DNA of 64,000 bases from Advenella alkanexedens (GTDB taxonomy: Bacteria; Pseudomonadota; Gammaproteobacteria; Burkholderiales; Burkholderiaceae_B): NCBI RefSeq assembly GCF_019132845.1, contig NZ_JAHSPR010000001.1, positions 467,786 through 531,785 of the forward strand. Reading direction: 5' to 3'. Positions within the stretch are counted from its first letter, which is position 1; every line of letters starts with the position of its first letter. Shown piece after piece: positions 1-10,249 of this stretch. A program made the position numbers and the translations under genes. Under the pieces are notes generated by a model. That model was not told where the DNA came from. It saw nothing but the letters and a program-made list of their open reading frames with translations, and ran no database searches.

Positions 1-898
1 TGATTTTGCGGTTTACCTGGGCAAAATGCCTGGGATTGCCAATGACCCGGTCATCGAACCGCGCGCCAATGGCAATGAGCACATCACAGTTCTGCATGGC
101 CATATTGGCTTCATACGTACCGTGCATGCCAGGCATGCCAAGATATTGGTCTGAGTCGGCATTAAGCGACCCCAGGCCCATTAAGGTATTGGTGCACGGC
201 GCACCGGTTAACTGAACCAGTTCACGCAATTCAGGCGCTGCATTGGACAGCACCACGCCACCACCCGTATAAATCATGGGACGGCTTGCATTGAGCAGCA
301 GCTGGGCCGCTTTCTTGATTTGCCCGTGATGCCCCTTGACGACCGGTGCGTAAGAACGCATTTTCACTTCGCCCTTGGGGGGTGAGTACTTGCAGGTATC
401 CATGGAAACGTCTTTGGGGATATCCACCAGCACCGGACCGGGACGACCTGTTTTGGCAATGTAGAAAGCCTTGCGCATGGTATCGGCAAGATCCTTGACA
501 TCGCGAACCAGGAAGTTGTGTTTGACACAGGGGCGAGTAATACCCACCGTATCGCATTCCTGGAAGGCGTCTTCACCAATGGCTTTGGTACTGACCTGGC
601 CACTGATGATCACCATGGGGATGGAGTCCATATACGCTGTCGCGATACCGGTAACCGCGTTGGTCAGGCCGGGACCGCTGGTAACCAGACAGACACCCAC
701 TTTTTGGGAGGTACGGGAATAGGCATCGGCCGCATGAACGGCAGCCTGTTCGTGACGAACCAGGATATGCTGAAAATCTTTTTGTTTATAGATTGCGTCG
801 TAGATGTAGAGCACCGCGCCACCTGGATAACCGAAAATGTGTTGAACACCTTCTTCGGCAAGGCAACGCACGACGATATCGGCGCCATTGAGTTCCAT
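1..898 (-). CDS. ilvI: Acetolactate synthase large subunit (5' part)
   Basis: Catalytic ThDP subunit of acetohydroxyacid synthase, the first common step of valine, leucine and isoleucine synthesis in the cytoplasm. Reading the minus strand from the ATG at 898 gives about 299 uninterrupted residues starting MELNGADIVVRCLAEEG and running off the window. The family's N-terminal domain is plain: GYPGGAVLYIYDA near residue 23, then VRHEQAAVHAADAY containing the ThDP-activating Glu, then TSGPGLTNAVTG. The central domain begins near residue 190. An AAAGGA ribosome site lies about 7 nt before the ATG. The small subunit and ilvC would be expected further left, outside the window. Identity is certain; the ilvI/ilvB naming is a convention. 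Confidence 0.96.
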   Translation of the reverse strand, partial: MELNGADIVVRCLAEEGVQHIFGYPGGAVLYIYDAIYKQKDFQHILVRHEQAAVHAADAYSRTSQKVGVCLVTSGPGLTNAVTGIATAYMDSIPMVIISGQVSTKAIGEDAFQECDTVGITRPCVKHNFLVRDVKDLADTMRKAFYIAKTGRPGPVLVDIPKDVSMDTCKYSPPKGEVKMRSYAPVVKGHHGQIKKAAQLLLNASRPMIYTGGGVVLSNAAPELRELVQLTGAPCTNTLMGLGSLNADSDQYLGMPGMHGTYEANMAMQNCDVLIAIGARFDDRVIGNPRHFAQVNRKI

Positions 899-1402
899 GT
901 TATTTCCTTTCATAACCGGCTGGGTTGCATTGACTGGCACTTAAACCGCATACATGAACCACTTTTTCGTCATCGACGGCGCTTCATTTCTCACGGAGAA
1001 AATCCACCCGGGGACGTCGAAAAACCAGCGCATGCATGATCAACCAACTTTCGCTCACGCGTTAAAAACGCAAAAAAGTTCGAAATGGATGCTTAGGCAA
1101 CACACGCTTGTGGCGCGGCCAAGAGCTGTATTCTATTTACTTTGGGGCGCAAAAAAATCATGCGGATAGCATGATAACTATGCAAACCACTTATTTTGCT
1201 TAAGGTTTTGCAAAATAAACAAGCCCTAAATGTACCGCATTGCAGCACGGAAAGCAAACAACAATTGCAATTTTACCTAAACGGATGTGGCAAGCGGGTC
1301 ACAAATTTGCAGCCCGGCCCGGGGCATTCAGGAACAATTCATATTAAGATGGTTAAATGATTAACATCCATCACTTCATCATAGACAACGAATTAGCCCC
1401 CA
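899..1402. other. 504-bp divergent intergenic region between ilvI and the FUSC gene
   Basis: No convincing gene. It must hold the ilv promoter (leftward) and the FUSC promoter (rightward). Two inverted repeats stand out: 1191-1218 (TTATTTTGC, 10-nt loop, GCAAAATAA) and 1352-1365 (GTTAA-ATGA-TTAAC), the latter 37 bp before the FUSC start and a possible repressor or LysR-type site. Leftward short frames starting near 1037 and 1033 are not rich in branched-chain codons, so I see no classical ilv attenuator peptide. Confidence 0.6.
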
Positions 1403-3727
1403 ATGGATTTACGCGCTGAAAACATTACCAAATTTCTTTACAGTCCCAGTCTTTTCTATGCCGTGCGCAAGGCAATTGGCGTCCTGTTGCCAGTTATCAT
1501 CTTCCTGGGGGTTTTCCAGAAATACAATGAGGGCATGGCGTTTGCGGCCGGTGCTCTTTGCATTGCGCTAATCGATCAGCCCGGTGGCACCAAAAAATCC
1601 CGCTTCAATGAAATGCTGGCCGGACTCATCATGGGCAACCTGGCCGCCTTGATTACCGGCCTGATCAACCCATACCCGCCACTGGTGCTTATTGTCATTT
1701 GCGCCCAGGTGTTTTTCTTTTCCATGTTGTCAGTGTATGGGGTCAGGGGTGGCTTCATCGGCTTTAGCTGCATGCTCATCATGATGCTGACACTCAGCAC
1801 CCCGCTGACCTCCGAACAGGCCCTGAGTCATATCCAATACACCCTCCTGGGTAGTGTCAGCTATTTCCTGTTCAGCATTATCAGCAGCTATATTTTCCGT
1901 TTTCGTGAAGAGCGGCAAACCCTGGCAGATGCCCTGTATGCCACGGCCGACTACATGAAGGCCCGTGCCGACCTGTACGACACGGCCAAAGATCTGGATG
2001 ACTGCTATCGGCAGCTCACGCCCAAAATGGTATCCATGACCAACCGTCACCAAACCGCCCGCGACGTCGTGCTCAGGAACCTGCCCGAGGGCAAGTATCG
2101 CCATGACCGGCAGCGCATTATTTTGTGGAATATTTTCATTGACATGATTGCCCTGCTGGACACCCTGGTGGCCACCCAAACCGACTATGTCCGGCTTCGC
2201 GAACGCTTCAGGGACCACGACATTCTGCTCTTCATGCGCGACACCCTGTTCAAACAAAGCCGCACCCTGAACCGCACGGCTCTTAGCCTGTCCCGTAACC
2301 GACCGGTTGATTACCGCAACAGTGTCAAGGCGGAATTGCGGGCCATTGAGTTTGAAATCGAACAGTTGCGCAACAACGGCCTGCAAAAAGAAGACCCGGA
2401 AACCTATGCACTGGCGGTGCAAATTTTGCGACGCATGCGTAATGCCAACCGTTTCATCAACCGTATTGCCGACAACCTGCGTGAAAACACCCAAATCGAG
2501 CCTTTGAATACGCTTCGTCGCGACCATTCGCTGATCCAGTTTCAAACCAGCCAGGAAATCCGCCTGGATAAACTCCGTCGCAACCTCAACATGGAATCAG
2601 CCATTTTCCGTTATGCCCTGCGCGTCACGCTGGCGGTTTTCCTGGTACTGCTGACCATTAACCTGGCCCCGCTACTGTATTCAGATTCAGCCACCATACG
2701 GGCCCTGACCAACCATAGTTACTGGATCGTGATCACGATTCTGATTATTATGCGCCCCGGTTTTGCCTTAACCCGCCAACGCACCGAAAAACGGTTAACC
2801 GGTACCATTCTGGGCTGTGCCATTACCCTGCTGCTGTTTTTGCTCACCGACAATGCCGCGATATTGTTTATTATCATGCTACTGGCCATGGTTTTAGGTA
2901 ACGCTTTTGTCGCCACCAACTACCGCCTGGGCTCTACCTACATTACCATTTACGTGCTAATCGGTTTTTATTTCCTGACGCCCAGCGTGCTGTTTATTAT
3001 TGGCGAACGGGCACTGGATACCGCCCTTGCCTGCCTGATCGCCTTTGGCTGCAGTTTTGTCTTCCCCTGGTGGGAAAAGCAGCAAATCCTGAAACTGGCC
3101 CGCAAAACCATTCAGGCCAATCACGATTACCTGCAAAACGCCATGCTGTATGCACAATCCAGCCAACAACAGGGGAACCGGGAAAAAGATCCGTCCCCGG
3201 CTGATAATATTTTCTTTTTCAGCACCCAGCTGGCCCGAAAAAACCTGCATAATGCCTACAGCGAATTTGCCGACAGTGTGTCACGCATGCTGAATGAGCC
3301 CAAATCCAAACAAATTCACATTCGGCCACTTAACAAGCTGCTGGTGCAAAACGATACTGTTGGCAGTGAAATCAATTCACTGATTCCTTACCTGGCCAGC
3401 CTGCCCGAAACACCCCCTAAAATGCAGCAATCGCTGGATTATATTGAAGCCATGCTGGATGAAAACCGTACCGAAGTACCCGATCCGCCCAGCCAGATTG
3501 AAACCGACGGTGAATATAGCAACCTGGCCTTCCCGCTAAAACAAATGCAAAAAGCGGTGGAAAACATCCGCAAACAGGCCGTGGAACTGGGTTTGATGCC
3601 GGCGATTGAAAAAAGCCAAAACAAGGAAGCAGATTCACCCGTCCCCACGCAAGAGCATGGGGACAAGCCGGGCATTTCCCTTACCACGCAGGAGCATGGG
3701 AACGAGGCCGTGAAGCAGACGCTCTAG
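1403..3727 (+). CDS. FUSC-family inner-membrane transporter (fusaric acid resistance/YccS type)
   Basis: A 774-residue membrane protein of the aromatic acid exporter/FUSC superfamily, likely a proton-driven efflux component for aromatic acids or similar compounds. Two hydrophobic blocks (about residues 15-155 and 400-545) flank a soluble region of about 240 residues, the duplicated architecture usual in YccS/YhfK-type proteins. A further soluble C-terminal domain follows. No periplasmic adaptor or outer-membrane partner is adjacent. The last ~28 residues, containing PTQEHGD and TTQEHGNE, are translations of two copies of the genomic palindromic repeat, so the natural C-terminus has probably been extended by repeat insertion. 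The ribosome site before the ATG is weak. Substrate unknown. Confidence 0.85.
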   Translation: MDLRAENITKFLYSPSLFYAVRKAIGVLLPVIIFLGVFQKYNEGMAFAAGALCIALIDQPGGTKKSRFNEMLAGLIMGNLAALITGLINPYPPLVLIVICAQVFFFSMLSVYGVRGGFIGFSCMLIMMLTLSTPLTSEQALSHIQYTLLGSVSYFLFSIISSYIFRFREERQTLADALYATADYMKARADLYDTAKDLDDCYRQLTPKMVSMTNRHQTARDVVLRNLPEGKYRHDRQRIILWNIFIDMIALLDTLVATQTDYVRLRERFRDHDILLFMRDTLFKQSRTLNRTALSLSRNRPVDYRNSVKAELRAIEFEIEQLRNNGLQKEDPETYALAVQILRRMRNANRFINRIADNLRENTQIEPLNTLRRDHSLIQFQTSQEIRLDKLRRNLNMESAIFRYALRVTLAVFLVLLTINLAPLLYSDSATIRALTNHSYWIVITILIIMRPGFALTRQRTEKRLTGTILGCAITLLLFLLTDNAAILFIIMLLAMVLGNAFVATNYRLGSTYITIYVLIGFYFLTPSVLFIIGERALDTALACLIAFGCSFVFPWWEKQQILKLARKTIQANHDYLQNAMLYAQSSQQQGNREKDPSPADNIFFFSTQLARKNLHNAYSEFADSVSRMLNEPKSKQIHIRPLNKLLVQNDTVGSEINSLIPYLASLPETPPKMQQSLDYIEAMLDENRTEVPDPPSQIETDGEYSNLAFPLKQMQKAVENIRKQAVELGLMPAIEKSQNKEADSPVPTQEHGDKPGISLTTQEHGNEAVKQTL

Positions 3728-3750
3728 CTCCCATGCTCCTGCGTGGGAGC
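3641..3750. repeat. Three palindromic repeats across the 3' end of the FUSC gene
   Basis: Copies at 3641-3664 (GTCCCCACGC...GGGGAC), 3681-3704 and 3727-3750 (GCTCCCATGC...GGGAGC). The first two are inside the reading frame and code for the odd protein tail; the third overlaps the stop. Arms differ by compensating changes that keep the hairpin, as in REP elements. Confidence 0.9.
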
Positions 3751-3763
3751 GCACCGCGCCGAC

Positions 3764-4999
3764 TCAGGCAAACTCAGCCGCCTCTACCTTCAGTGCCGAC
3801 GGCCAGAAATACCACAAGGCCGCCAGCAACTGCAGGCCCAGCATAATTCCCCAGGCCGTGATATGTGCCTGGGCCGGATAAACCCCATCTTGCTGCGGCC
3901 AAACATCCAGAATATAGCCAATCCCCATTTGCATGGCAAAAATGCACACAAAATACACCATATTAAAAGCCGTAGTCACACGCCCCATCACCTGTTGCGG
4001 AAACACCTCCAGCATCACGGAATAAGCCAGAATATTACAGGAGGCAGAAATCCCGTAAGCACTCCATAACAGCGCATGCGGTATTGGCCACTGCATGATT
4101 ATCCCCAGCTGAATAAACAGGAAAGTCAACAGTCCCAAGCCAGCAAAGCGGAACACATTCAAACCAAGACGCTCCAGTTTACGGGCCAGCAAACCGCTTA
4201 CCAATGTGCCGGCTACCAGCGATATACCCAACAGGGAAACCAAGCGGTCCGCCTGTTCGGGCAACATCCCCTGTGCCTGAATCATATAGGGCCGTACCCA
4301 TAATGACTGGGCAGCATAAAAAGCACCACCGCAAACCGAAGGTAAAGAAACCAATTGCCAGAATACCCGATGGGAAAGAATACGTTTGGTCCCTTCCAAC
4401 TGCTTGCTAAAAGACATTTTGGGGCTGGCCTGCTGCGCCTTGGGTTCTATCACACCAAACCAGATTAGGGCAACAACCAGCACGGTACACCCTGCCATAC
4501 CAATACTAATAGTTTGCCATGAATAAAGCTGAAGCAAGGAAGCCAGGGGCGTACCCACGACCACACCGCCCATACCACCCAGTGCGACCATCATGCCATT
4601 AAGCATGGGCAGGCGGGAGACGGGAAAACTTTTTGCCAGTGCCATAAACGCCGCACCCAAACACACCGCCACCCCAATCCCAATTAAAAACCGGCCCACA
4701 ATCAGGCCCATCATGCCGCTGGACATACCGTAAATCACCGTCCCCAAAGCGGCCACCAACAACAGGCAGGCTTCGGTTTTACGGGCACCGTAAGTATCCA
4801 GCGCCAGGCCCGCCGGCAACTGGGCCAGGGCAAAACTGGCAAAATAAACACTGGTTAACAAACCCAGATCGCCGGCCGACAACCCCAACTCGGCCGTCAA
4901 AAAAGGGGCAAACCCAATGTTTAAGCCCCTATATATATACGACAGAAAATACCCTGTCGCAAAAATCAAAAAAATGCGCAATCCTGTTTTTGCATTCAT
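3764..4999 (-). CDS. MFS transporter
   Basis: A 411-residue major facilitator superfamily protein with about 12 hydrophobic segments and the loop 2-3 region LALDTYGARKTEACLL in the position of the family's D-x-x-G-R-R/K motif. It probably imports or exports a small organic solute across the inner membrane. The N-terminus (MNAKTGLRIFLIFATGYFLS) has no cleavable signal. Its ATG overlaps the TGA of yaaA (ATGA, 4996-4999), so the two are cotranscribed with yaaA upstream. The substrate cannot be told from the sequence. Confidence 0.88.
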   Translation of the reverse strand: MNAKTGLRIFLIFATGYFLSYIYRGLNIGFAPFLTAELGLSAGDLGLLTSVYFASFALAQLPAGLALDTYGARKTEACLLLVAALGTVIYGMSSGMMGLIVGRFLIGIGVAVCLGAAFMALAKSFPVSRLPMLNGMMVALGGMGGVVVGTPLASLLQLYSWQTISIGMAGCTVLVVALIWFGVIEPKAQQASPKMSFSKQLEGTKRILSHRVFWQLVSLPSVCGGAFYAAQSLWVRPYMIQAQGMLPEQADRLVSLLGISLVAGTLVSGLLARKLERLGLNVFRFAGLGLLTFLFIQLGIIMQWPIPHALLWSAYGISASCNILAYSVMLEVFPQQVMGRVTTAFNMVYFVCIFAMQMGIGYILDVWPQQDGVYPAQAHITAWGIMLGLQLLAALWYFWPSALKVEAAEFA

Positions 5000-5766
5000 G
5001 GTTTCCTTCTGAAAACAAGCTTGTCCGGGCTGGATACCTCGGGGTCAAACCTGTAATCCTCCTTGTCAAATAACGTCAGGTCTTCGGGGGTTTGTGCTTT
5101 TGTTTCTATGGCAAAACGCGCCATCAGCCCTCGTGCCCGCTTGGCATTGAAGCTGATGATTTTGTAAACGCCATTTTTATAATCCTGGAATACGCACTGT
5201 ACCACACGTGCATCCAATACTTTAAGGTCAACCGATTTGAAATACTCTTCAGAAGCCAGGTTAATCACCACCCTGGAATCCCGCTTTTGCAAACGTGCAT
5301 TGAGGTAGGCCGCAATCTGGCTGCCCCAGAACGCATACAGGTTTTTTCCCTTGGCATTTTCCAGCCGGGTGCCCATTTCAAGGCGGTAAGGCTGCATTAA
5401 ATCCAGCGGACGCAACACCCCGTACAGCCCGCTTAAAATGGCAATATGTTCCTGGGCCCAATCCACCTGGCTTTCATTCAGGGTTTGCGCATCAAGCCCT
5501 TCGTATACATCGCCATTAAAGGCAAACAGGGCCTGGCGTGAATTATGCTGATCGAAGGTTGTTGTCCAGGCAGCATAACGGTTTACGTTCAGCTCGGACA
5601 AGGCCGGGCTTAAACTCATTAAGGCTGAAATTTCTTCGGCCGACTTGGTTTTAAGAATGTTAATAAGTTCGGCGGCCTGCGGAACAAAAAAGGGCTGGGT
5701 ATGTTTTTGAATAGCCAGCGGTGTGTCGTAATCCAGTTTTTTGGCGGGAGATAAAACAAATAACAT
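4996..5766 (-). CDS. yaaA: Peroxide stress protein YaaA (UPF0246/DUF328)
   Basis: A 256-residue YaaA-family protein, full length for the family, beginning MLFVLSPAKKLDY and containing the characteristic GLYGVLRPLDLMQPYRLEMG and FNAKRARGLMARF segments. In E. coli YaaA is induced through OxyR and protects from hydrogen peroxide by limiting free iron and DNA damage; its family binds DNA. It is the first gene of a two-gene unit with the MFS gene, translationally coupled by an ATGA overlap. Confidence 0.95.
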   Translation of the reverse strand: MLFVLSPAKKLDYDTPLAIQKHTQPFFVPQAAELINILKTKSAEEISALMSLSPALSELNVNRYAAWTTTFDQHNSRQALFAFNGDVYEGLDAQTLNESQVDWAQEHIAILSGLYGVLRPLDLMQPYRLEMGTRLENAKGKNLYAFWGSQIAAYLNARLQKRDSRVVINLASEEYFKSVDLKVLDARVVQCVFQDYKNGVYKIISFNAKRARGLMARFAIETKAQTPEDLTLFDKEDYRFDPEVSSPDKLVFRRKP

Positions 5767-5880
5767 AAATTCAATCTACTTTTGTGAAAAATGCCACCCG
5801 GCAGGTTTTGCACCCGGGCCGGCCATTAAATTTGAACACGGAAAAATACCTGACAATGTCTTTATATTTAAACCAAACAT

Positions 5881-5914
5881 AAGGCCTTGTCCAATTGAAA
5901 ATAGACAAGGCCTT
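5881..5914. repeat. Inverted repeat upstream of yaaA
   Basis: Perfect 11-bp arms AAGGCCTTGTC and GACAAGGCCTT with a 12-nt spacer. There is no T-run after either arm, so it is not a clear terminator. It sits 115 bp upstream of yaaA and 240 bp beyond the serS stop; it could be an operator or a processing hairpin. Confidence 0.5.
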
Positions 5915-5984
5915 GATATGCAAAACTTATTCCGCTCTTACATGCCTTTTCAGCATCAACTTTAACCAAGGATATTACAGTCCC

Positions 5985-6152
5985 ATTCCCACGCGGAGCA
6001 TTTTACGTTCCCGTTCCCACGTGGAGTCTTCCCGTTCCCACGCAGGAGCATGGGAACGAGCAGGGGCAGGATTTTCCCGTTCCCACGCGGGAGCATGGGA
6101 ACGAGGGCAGCAACATTACGTTTCTCGTCCCCACGCTCCTGCGTGGGGACGC
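5985..6152. repeat. Cluster of five palindromic repeats between yaaA and serS
   Basis: Partial copies at about 5985-6000 and 6012-6028, full copies at 6033-6060, 6079-6105 and 6125-6152. The full copies alternate in orientation around short spacers, as in clustered REP/BIME structures. They fill most of the 390-bp gap (5767-6156), which holds no gene. Confidence 0.9.
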
Positions 6153-6156
6153 ACAT

Positions 6157-7524
<1,368 letters not shown>

Positions 7525-7653
7525 TCAAGTATGTTGGGGTTCCCGGCAGAAAGCCGGAAAACTTTGCATCACGCCTGATTGCTGCGTGAGCAGTAAGGAC
7601 TAACATTATAAACGGCATTCTGCCTGCCCGCAGGCGTTCCCGTGAAGAAGAAA

Positions 7654-7764
7654 AATTCCCCTCTGTAAAGGGGTGGAAGTGCAATACCAAACTGTTCGCA
7701 TTACCGTGACTCAGAATTCCCCTCTGTGGAGGGGTGGCAGGCGAAGCCTGACGGGGTGGTTAAC
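7654..7764. repeat. Second repeat family (GGGGTGG type), two copies
   Basis: A half copy at 7654-7676 (AATTCCCCTCTG...) and a fuller copy at 7715-7764. The latter has AATTCCCCTCTGTGG, GGGGTGGCAGGCGAAGCCTG and ACGGGGTGGTT, with an internal AGGC-GAA-GCCT hairpin. The same unit recurs at 10101-10175 and 14505-14552. It is unrelated in sequence to the GTTCCCACGC repeat and lies next to copies of it here and near 14.5 kb. Confidence 0.85.
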
Positions 7765-7790
7765 GAATACCTCTAAATGCAGACTACAGG

Positions 7791-7818
7791 CGTTACCACG
7801 CGGGAGCGTGGGAACGAG
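7791..7818. repeat. Palindromic repeat just past the rarA stop
   Basis: CGTTACCACGCGGGAGCGTG followed by GGAACGAG: one copy of the main palindromic family, 11 bp from the rarA stop codon. With the second-family copies it makes up most of the 325-bp serS-rarA gap (7504-7828), which has no gene. Confidence 0.88.
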
Positions 7819-7828
7819 TGGTTGGTCG

Positions 7829-9169
7829 TCACTTCTTCCGCGCCTCGTCATCCAGCCCCTTCAAAAACGCCATTTTTTCAGCGATTTTACTTTCCAGTCC
7901 CCTGGGCACGGGCCGGTACCAGCCGGGTTTGCGCATACCTTCGGGGAAGTAGTTTTCGCCAGCGGCATAGCCATGCGGTTCGTCGTGAGCGTAGCGGTAA
8001 GCGTGGCCATGACCCAGTTCTTTCATTAATTTAGTCGGTGCATTGCGCAAATGAGGCGGCACTTCGCGGCTTTTGTCCTGCCTTACAAACGCACGGGCCT
8101 GGTTGTAGGCCATATAACCGGCGTTGCTTTTGGCTGCCACCGCCAGGTAAATAACCGCCTGCGCCAAAGCCAGTTCCCCTTCGGGCGAACCCAGCCGCTC
8201 GTAGGTACTGGCTGCGTCATTGGCAATCTGCATGGCACGCGGGTCGGCCAGGCCGATGTCTTCCCAGGCCATGCGCACAATGCGGCGCGACAAGTATTTG
8301 GCATCGGCACCGCCATCGAGCATGCGGGTAAACCAATACAGGGCGGCATCGGGATCGGAACCACGGACCGATTTATGCAAGGCGGAAATCTGATCGTAGA
8401 AGGCATCGCCCCCCTTGTCGAAACGGCGCAGGTTTTGTGACAGGGCCACTTCCAGCCAGGCACTGTCCACCCGATCGCGGCCCGAAGCAATGGCCGAATC
8501 CAGCACCACCTCTACCGCATTAATCAGGCGACGGGCATCACCATCGGCCCAGGCAGCCAGCTGCGTGCGAGCCTCTTCATCCATATTCACCGGATGCTCG
8601 GGACGGTCGCTGTTCACCAGTTCCACCGCCCGGTTCACCAGTTCCAGCAATTCTTCCTGCCCCAACGATTGAAGCACATACACCCGCGCCCGGGACAGCA
8701 GGGCCGAATTCATTTCAAAAGAAGGGTTCTCGGTGGTGGCGCCAATAAAGGTAAACAGGCCGCTTTCGACATACGGCAAAAAGGCGTCTTGCTGGGCCTT
8801 GTTAAAACGATGGACTTCGTCGACAAACAAAATGGTTTTGCGGCCCTGGCCCTGCGCCACCTGCGCAGCGGTAACAGCCTCACGAATATCTTTCACTCCA
8901 CCCAACACGGCGGAAATGGCAATAAACCGGGCATCAAAGCCATCGGTCATGAGTCGCGCCAGCGTGGTTTTACCCACCCCCGGCGGCCCCCAGAAAATCA
9001 TGGAATGCGGCCGGCCAGACTCAAAAGCCACCCGCAAAGGCTTGCCCGGTGCCAGCAAATGCGACTGCCCCACCACCTGATCCAGCGTTCGCGGACGCAA
9101 ACGCTCGGCCAGCGGCGCTGAACTTAATGCCTGGGATTGAAATAAATCATTGTCATTCATTGAATTCAC
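7829..9169 (-). CDS. rarA: Replication-associated recombination protein A (AAA+ ATPase)
   Basis: A 446-residue RarA/MgsA/WRNIP1-family AAA+ ATPase related to clamp-loader subunits. It acts at stalled replication forks with SSB and DNA ends. Walker A is GPPGVGKTTLAR (about residue 61) and Walker B ILFVDEVHRFNKAQQDAFLP (about 115). Sensor residues follow at GATTENPSFEMNSALLSR, and the C-terminal tetramerisation domain ends KMAFLKGLDDEARKK. The start MNSMNDNDLF is in line with the family; MNDND four codons in is an alternative. A terminator lies between lolA and this gene, so it is probably transcribed on its own. Confidence 0.96.
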   Translation of the reverse strand: MNSMNDNDLFQSQALSSAPLAERLRPRTLDQVVGQSHLLAPGKPLRVAFESGRPHSMIFWGPPGVGKTTLARLMTDGFDARFIAISAVLGGVKDIREAVTAAQVAQGQGRKTILFVDEVHRFNKAQQDAFLPYVESGLFTFIGATTENPSFEMNSALLSRARVYVLQSLGQEELLELVNRAVELVNSDRPEHPVNMDEEARTQLAAWADGDARRLINAVEVVLDSAIASGRDRVDSAWLEVALSQNLRRFDKGGDAFYDQISALHKSVRGSDPDAALYWFTRMLDGGADAKYLSRRIVRMAWEDIGLADPRAMQIANDAASTYERLGSPEGELALAQAVIYLAVAAKSNAGYMAYNQARAFVRQDKSREVPPHLRNAPTKLMKELGHGHAYRYAHDEPHGYAAGENYFPEGMRKPGWYRPVPRGLESKIAEKMAFLKGLDDEARKK

Positions 9170-9222
9170 AATACTGTATTTACATACAGCCTATCATAAA
9201 GGAGATTCACACCTACTTAAAC

Positions 9223-9250
9223 AAAAAAAAGGGTCCAAAGACCCTTTTTT
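9223..9250 (-). terminator. Rho-independent terminator after lolA
   Basis: On the minus strand AAAAAAGGGTC-TTTG-GACCCTTTTTTTT: a 5-bp GC stem extended by A-T pairs, followed by eight T. It lies 24 bp beyond the lolA stop and is near-symmetric. Confidence 0.8.
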
Positions 9251-9273
9251 ATACCAGATTACCGTCCATGGAA

Positions 9274-9993
9274 TTACATTCTAACCGTGTCCACCCCGGC
9301 CGGTGCCTTGAACTGGAACTGGCTGGCCGGAATTTTGGCATTGGCCTTGAAATTGCGCATCTTGATACTGGTGGTTTGTCCGAAAGAATCCAGAATCACC
9401 AACTCGGCGGGCAAGTTGTTGGCAAACGCAATATCCACATGCGACAAACCGGCATCAGGCACTTTGGGAATAGCACGCAACCACACCAGACCACTTTGCG
9501 CCGGCAACACGGTTACGTTAAAGCTTTCATCCAGCGAACCCGAGCCAAACAAAATAGCAGCCGGTGAAGCGCCCACTGCCTGGTTGACCGGACGCTGCGT
9601 CACCTGCATTAAATCGGGATCATACTGATATACGGTTTTGCCGTCAGAAATTACCTGTTGCTCGTAAGGCGTGGCGACATTCCAGTAGAACTTGCCTGGC
9701 CGCTCGAAACCGAATGAACCCGTTTGGGCAGCCGAACCCGTGGTTTGCTGGGCAAACTGGCCACTGGCCGATTTCACATTACGCACAAAATCTTTCAATT
9801 GCTGGCTGGCATCGGCCTTCACCGTATTGTTAACCGCTGGAATTTCCTCAAACTTCAAATTCCGCAAATCGGTATTCAGACTGGCATCGGGCAGCTGAAA
9901 AGAAGGTGATACCGTAATGGATTGCGCCTGAACACCCCAGCCGGTAACGGCCAAAGTCAGGGAAATGGTGGCAAGCAACGCTTTTTTCTTCAT
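9274..9993 (-). CDS. lolA: Outer-membrane lipoprotein carrier protein
   Basis: A 239-residue periplasmic chaperone that carries lipoproteins released by LolCDE to LolB at the outer membrane. The first ~23 residues (MKKKALLATISLTLAVTGWG, then VQAQ) are a signal peptide. The mature part has the LolA signature: LKDFVRNVKSASGQF, the GSFGFERPGKFYWNVATPYEQ strand pair, and ISDGKTVYQYDPDLMQVTQR. It lies downstream of ftsK in the order conserved across betaproteobacteria and is closed by a strong terminator. A 32-residue insertion before the first helix makes it slightly longer than the E. coli protein. Confidence 0.95.
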   Translation of the reverse strand: MKKKALLATISLTLAVTGWGVQAQSITVSPSFQLPDASLNTDLRNLKFEEIPAVNNTVKADASQQLKDFVRNVKSASGQFAQQTTGSAAQTGSFGFERPGKFYWNVATPYEQQVISDGKTVYQYDPDLMQVTQRPVNQAVGASPAAILFGSGSLDESFNVTVLPAQSGLVWLRAIPKVPDAGLSHVDIAFANNLPAELVILDSFGQTTSIKMRNFKANAKIPASQFQFKAPAGVDTVRM

Positions 9994-10050
9994 TCAATAT
10001 TCTCCGGAAAACCCCGCCACTATTGGCAGTGCAACCTAGATGTGTTTTTG

Positions 10051-10175
10051 TCAATTCCCGCGGAGGCGGGATTTACTGGGTGGGGTTGAATGCTTTACAC
10101 AACCACCCCGCCTGGCTTTGCCTGCCCCCCCACAGGAGGGGTGGCGCAAAGCGCCGGAGTGGTTTCACGCAACCT
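10051..10175. repeat. GGGGTGG-type repeats between lolA and ftsK
   Basis: AACCACCCCGCCTGG...TTTGCCTG followed by CACAGGAGGGGTGGCGC and an inverted partial copy ending in GAGTGGTTTC, at 10101-10175. A diverged half copy (ATTCCCGCGGAGGCGGGATT) is at 10055-10074. This fills the 256-bp lolA-ftsK gap. Confidence 0.75.
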
Positions 10176-10249
10176 ACGCCCTGTTTTTAACAGAATTATC
10201 CCCACCACACTGTTACATAAGCGTAAATACAATTACGGCCTTGAAATAA

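Noticed and set aside
231..888. Open frames on both strands inside the acetolactate synthase region
   Set aside because: They are shadows of the ilvI reading frame, which is continuous from 898 to the window edge and gives an unmistakable product.
1730..2545. 271-residue minus-strand frame under the FUSC gene
   Set aside because: Antisense to a well-supported membrane protein gene, with no recognisable domain.
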